Shown: one piece after another, positions 22,909 to 25,362 of the stretch
How positions within the stretch are numbered: position 1 is the stretch's first letter
How the letters are laid out: each line of letters begins with the position of its first letter
Source: JAVKDP01 sp040222185
GTDB taxonomy: Bacteria; Bacteroidota; Rhodothermia; Balneolales; Balneolaceae
Assembly (NCBI GenBank): GCA_040222185.1
Contig: JAVKDP010000013.1
Span: 1 to 25,362 of the forward strand
Direction of reading: 5' to 3'
Length of the DNA: 25,362 bases
The notes under the pieces: model-generated
What the model was told of the DNA's origin: nothing
Database searches by the model: none
Seen by the model: only the letters and a program-made list of their open reading frames with translations
Position numbers and translations under genes: made by a program

Positions 22909-23340
22909 ATGGCAATAGAAAGAACATTAACGATTCTCAAACCTGATTGTGTAAAAAAAGGCTTGATTGGCGAGGTTACAAAAAGAATACAAGATGCTGG
23001 TTTTACTATCCTGGCAATGAAGCTAACCAGGCTAACTGCCGACACAGCAGGTGGGTTTTATGCAGTTCATAAAGAACGACCTTTTTACGGAGAGTTGTGC
23101 GAATTCATGAGTAGCGGAGCATGTGTTCCAATGATTTTAGAAAAAGAGAATGCAGTAGCAGATTTCAGAACCTTTATTGGGGCTACGAATCCTGCTGAAG
23201 CTGAGGCTGGTACAATTAGAGCTGAGTTTGCAGACAGCCTGGGTGAGAATATCATTCATGGATCTGATTCAGTTGAAAATGGACAAATCGAGGCAGCTTA
23301 CTTTTTTGCAGAATCTGATGTAGTTGCTAACAGAGCATAA
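22909..23340 (+). CDS. ndk: Nucleoside diphosphate kinase
   Basis: 143 residues, a standard single-domain NDK. It balances NTP pools by passing a phosphate from ATP to NDPs through a phosphohistidine. K11 (TILKPD), the conserved tyrosine and arginine of the nucleotide site, and H117 in NIIHGSDS (the phosphorylated histidine) are all present. The signature ends S-x-E-x-G-x-I-E (SVENGQIE here). It is cytosolic and monocistronic, closed by a strong terminator. There are no oddities. Confidence 0.98.
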   Translation: MAIERTLTILKPDCVKKGLIGEVTKRIQDAGFTILAMKLTRLTADTAGGFYAVHKERPFYGELCEFMSSGACVPMILEKENAVADFRTFIGATNPAEAEAGTIRAEFADSLGENIIHGSDSVENGQIEAAYFFAESDVVANRA

Positions 23341-23366
23341 GTAAGTTCCCATCTTCTTTTAAAATT

Positions 23367-23396
23367 AAAAAGCCTGGCTAAAGCCGGGCTTTTTTT
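23367..23396 (+). terminator. Rho-independent terminator after ndk
   Basis: A G+C-rich hairpin AAAAAGCCTGGC-TAAA-GCCGGGCTTTTT (12 base pairs, one G-U pair) followed by further T's, 26 bases after the ndk stop. Confidence 0.93.
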
Positions 23397-23427
23397 GTTA
23401 AACCTATTTCGATTCTTAAATTCAACA

Positions 23428-24633
23428 ATGCACAAAATAGTATCACTAATTACCCTCTTCCTAATAGCAAGCTGTAATACATTCAGTCAGCAGGAAAAAG
23501 TACCAGTTAAAACTGGCGCGGAAGTTATGATCGAGAAGCATCTTGATGAGCTTAGTGATAAGAGGGTTGGATTAGTAATGAACCCAACAGCGAGAATAGG
23601 AGAAGTACATGTTCTGGATTCTCTTCTTGCTTTGAATGTGAATGTGGTTGCATTATTTGCTCCAGAACATGGATTCAGAGGTAACCGGGGAGCCGGTGAA
23701 CAAATTAAGAATGGGATCGATCAAGAAACAGGTCTTCCAGTTTACTCTTTGTATGGAAAAACTAAAAGACCCACTGAAGAAATGTTAGCAGGTATTGACT
23801 TGCTCATTTTTGATATGCAAGATGTTGGAGCAAGATTCTATACCTACAATACCACCATGAAATACATTCTCGAAGCAAGCGCTGAGTTTGATAAAGAGGT
23901 TTGGATTCTTGACAGGCCTAACCCGATTGGTGGTGATTATGTATCGGGCTGGGTTCTCGAAGAGGAATACAAATCATTTGTAGGAGCATATCCAATCCCA
24001 ATCGCACACGGACTCACTTTAGGTGAACTTGCAAATATGGCAGTGAGTGAAGGCTGGTTGGATGTAGAAGAAGCTCCTGATTTCAGAATTATTAAATCTG
24101 AAGGGTGGAGCAGGTCAATGAACTGGACTGAAACGGGTTTGAATTGGATTCCACCTTCTCCAAACCTCCCTACATTTGAACATGCTTTCGTGTATTTAGG
24201 AACCTGCCTGTTTGAGGGTACAACTATATCTGAGGGTAGGGGAACTAGCGATCCGTTCTTGACTATAGGAGATCCAAATACAAATATAGAGTTGGATCAA
24301 CTCAAAGAGCTAAGTGAGAAATATTCAGTTCAGATGGATACAATTTCTTTCACACCTATAACCATTCCAGGTAAAGCGTCAAGCCCTAAGCATGAAAACC
24401 TAAAATCTCATGGGGTATCTATTTCAATTACTGAGGATTTCAACGATCCTGTCGGCTTTGGTTTAGACCTTATGGAATTAATGATGCGTAATACCGAGGG
24501 TTCAGAATACAAAGAATTTCTTTATTTATTAACTGGTACCAAAAGAGTTTTTGAAAACGCAGATGTTAACATATGGGGAGAATCATTTGAGGACTACTTA
24601 GTGAAGAGAGAAAAATATTTACTGTATCATTAA
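23428..24633 (+). CDS. DUF1343/NamZ-family exo-beta-N-acetylmuramidase-like lipoprotein
   Basis: 401 residues from the ATG at 23428. A TTG at 23395 falls inside the ndk terminator and is rejected. The lipoprotein signal is MHKIVSLITLFLIASC (lipidated C16). The body is a full DUF1343 (YzbB/NamZ, CAZy GH171) domain: RVGLVMNPTA, then ALFAPEHGFRG (the conserved E-H-G-F motif), SLYGKTKRPT, FDMQDVGARFYTY, DRPNPIGG, and WIPPSPNLPT with GTCLFEGTTISEGRGT. Characterised NamZ releases terminal N-acetylmuramic acid from peptidoglycan fragments, so a cell-wall recycling role in the periplasm or at the surface is likely. Its stop lies 3 bases from the stop of the convergent rlmB-type gene. Confidence 0.92.
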   Translation: MHKIVSLITLFLIASCNTFSQQEKVPVKTGAEVMIEKHLDELSDKRVGLVMNPTARIGEVHVLDSLLALNVNVVALFAPEHGFRGNRGAGEQIKNGIDQETGLPVYSLYGKTKRPTEEMLAGIDLLIFDMQDVGARFYTYNTTMKYILEASAEFDKEVWILDRPNPIGGDYVSGWVLEEEYKSFVGAYPIPIAHGLTLGELANMAVSEGWLDVEEAPDFRIIKSEGWSRSMNWTETGLNWIPPSPNLPTFEHAFVYLGTCLFEGTTISEGRGTSDPFLTIGDPNTNIELDQLKELSEKYSVQMDTISFTPITIPGKASSPKHENLKSHGVSISITEDFNDPVGFGLDLMELMMRNTEGSEYKEFLYLLTGTKRVFENADVNIWGESFEDYLVKREKYLLYH

Positions 24634-24636
24634 TAA

Positions 24637-25362
24637 CTATTTTCTTCTTCTCCATTCATAGCTTACCAAAGCAGCCGTCACGGAAGCGTTTAAAGATTCT
24701 ACATTATTCTGCATTGGGAGTTTTATCAACTCATCGCACTTCTTGATAAAAGAGCTATTAACACCTTTACCTTCATTTCCTATAAGGAAGGCAACTGGTT
24801 TATCGAATTCGGTTTCCCATACTGTTTTTTCAGCTGACATATCCAATCCAATGATTGAAAACCCTGCCAGTTTCAAATCCTTGAAACCCTGATTAGTATC
24901 ATGCACTCTGATAACAGGTATTCTTCCTGCCGTACCAGCAGAAGTTTTAAAAACAGTTGCATTCACAGGAGATTGATTTTGAGTTGGTACTATCACACCG
25001 GAAATGCCTGCGGCGGCGGCGGTTCTGAGGATCGCTCCTAGATTATGTGGATCCTCGATTCCATCTAATAACAGCACTGCAGGATTGGTGCTGAGATCAA
25101 TATTTTCAATCCATTCAAAGAAACTTAAATATTCGATGGAGCTCAGTAATGCAACAAAACCCTGATGATTCACTCTTCCAACTAAACTGGTAAGTTTTTG
25201 TTCAGGAACTATTGCAACAGGTATTTGGTTTTTGAAAGCGGTTACATGAAGTTCTTTATAAGAATTTTGATTTATAGAATTCTTAATAAAGATTTTGTCA
25301 ACTTTTTTCACTCTGTTGATTAGAGCTTCTTCTATTGGTTTCTTGCCGTAGATGAAAAAGTT
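24637..25362 (-). CDS. rlmB: TrmH/RlmB-family rRNA (guanosine-2'-O)-methyltransferase (5' partial)
   Basis: 241 residues are in the window; the frame is open through the right edge. A GTG at 25311 could be read as a start, but upstream codons encode NFFIYGKKPIEEALINR, the normal beginning of the family's L30e-like substrate domain, so the true start is outside. The SPOUT methyltransferase domain follows: motif 1 LLDGIEDPHNLGAILRTAAA, motif 2 FLIGNEGKGV, motif 3 LPMQNNVESLNASVTAAL, with the S-adenosylmethionine knot. It methylates a guanosine 2'-OH in 23S rRNA (RlmB type, G2251 in E. coli); closely related TrmH-type proteins with other targets cannot be fully excluded. Confidence 0.9.
   Translation of the reverse strand, partial: NFFIYGKKPIEEALINRVKKVDKIFIKNSINQNSYKELHVTAFKNQIPVAIVPEQKLTSLVGRVNHQGFVALLSSIEYLSFFEWIENIDLSTNPAVLLLDGIEDPHNLGAILRTAAAAGISGVIVPTQNQSPVNATVFKTSAGTAGRIPVIRVHDTNQGFKDLKLAGFSIIGLDMSAEKTVWETEFDKPVAFLIGNEGKGVNSSFIKKCDELIKLPMQNNVESLNASVTAALVSYEWRRRK

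Noticed and set aside
23395..23427. TTG start for the NamZ-like gene
   Set aside because: It lies in the T-run of the ndk terminator; the ATG at 23428 begins an ideal lipoprotein signal.
25309..25311. GTG as the true start of the rlmB-type gene
   Set aside because: Upstream in-frame codons to the window edge encode the conserved NFFIYGKKPIEEAL beginning of the family.

Overview
The window looks like chromosomal DNA of a Bacteroidota/Balneolota-type marine bacterium (my best guess is a Balneolaceae relative; inference only). The reasons are: a DnaE with a fused N-terminal DEDDh exonuclease and trxA directly downstream; DUF4412, DUF1343, DUF5060, DUF5071 and HTH_34-type proteins; several lipoproteins; almost no Shine-Dalgarno sequences; and some upstream boxes that fit the Bacteroidota TAnnTTTG -7 element. 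The DNA is moderately AT-rich, with a few clearly more AT-rich islands.

Layout. 1-4.5 kb: the 3' part of dnaE, interrupted by an in-frame TAA 58 codons before its natural end, then trxA and a good terminator. 4.5-6.7 kb: a small zinc-ribbon membrane protein and an RsbW-like anti-sigma kinase on the minus strand, then a plus-strand membrane protein with the duplicated signatures of PiT phosphate permeases. 6.7-10.9 kb: an HNH nuclease, an SGNH-like lipoprotein, a secreted DsrE-like protein (minus) and a DUF5060/glycosidase-like lipoprotein. 10.9-13.6 kb: a minus-strand membrane-protein operon built around an HTH_34 regulator (GTGA and ATGA overlaps), bracketed by REP-like palindromes and carrying candidate CAAAGT/ACTTTG operators. 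13.6-14.9 kb: three AT-rich minus-strand genes of little-known function, one of them DUF5071. 15.1-18.3 kb: mnmA, a secreted DUF4412 protein and a membrane metallophosphoesterase. 18.3-22.8 kb (minus): a DUF255/YyaL thioredoxin-like protein overlapped by mgsA, and a multidomain class III nucleotide cyclase. 22.8-25.4 kb: ndk, a NamZ/DUF1343 lipoprotein, and the 5'-truncated TrmH/RlmB-type rRNA methyltransferase.

Most of the window is ordinary housekeeping and envelope biology: replication (dnaE), redox (trxA, YyaL), translation (mnmA, rlmB), nucleotide and triose-phosphate metabolism (ndk, mgsA), signalling (anti-sigma kinase, cyclase) and cell-wall or polysaccharide turnover (NamZ, DUF5060). 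I see no CRISPR array, phage, integrase or transposase, and no tRNA or rRNA gene. No gene-free stretch exceeds 300 bases. The observations most worth a second look are the broken C-terminus of dnaE, the PiT-like membrane protein with altered signatures, the metallophosphoesterase with two substituted metal-site motifs, and the palindromic operator candidates of the HTH_34 operon.
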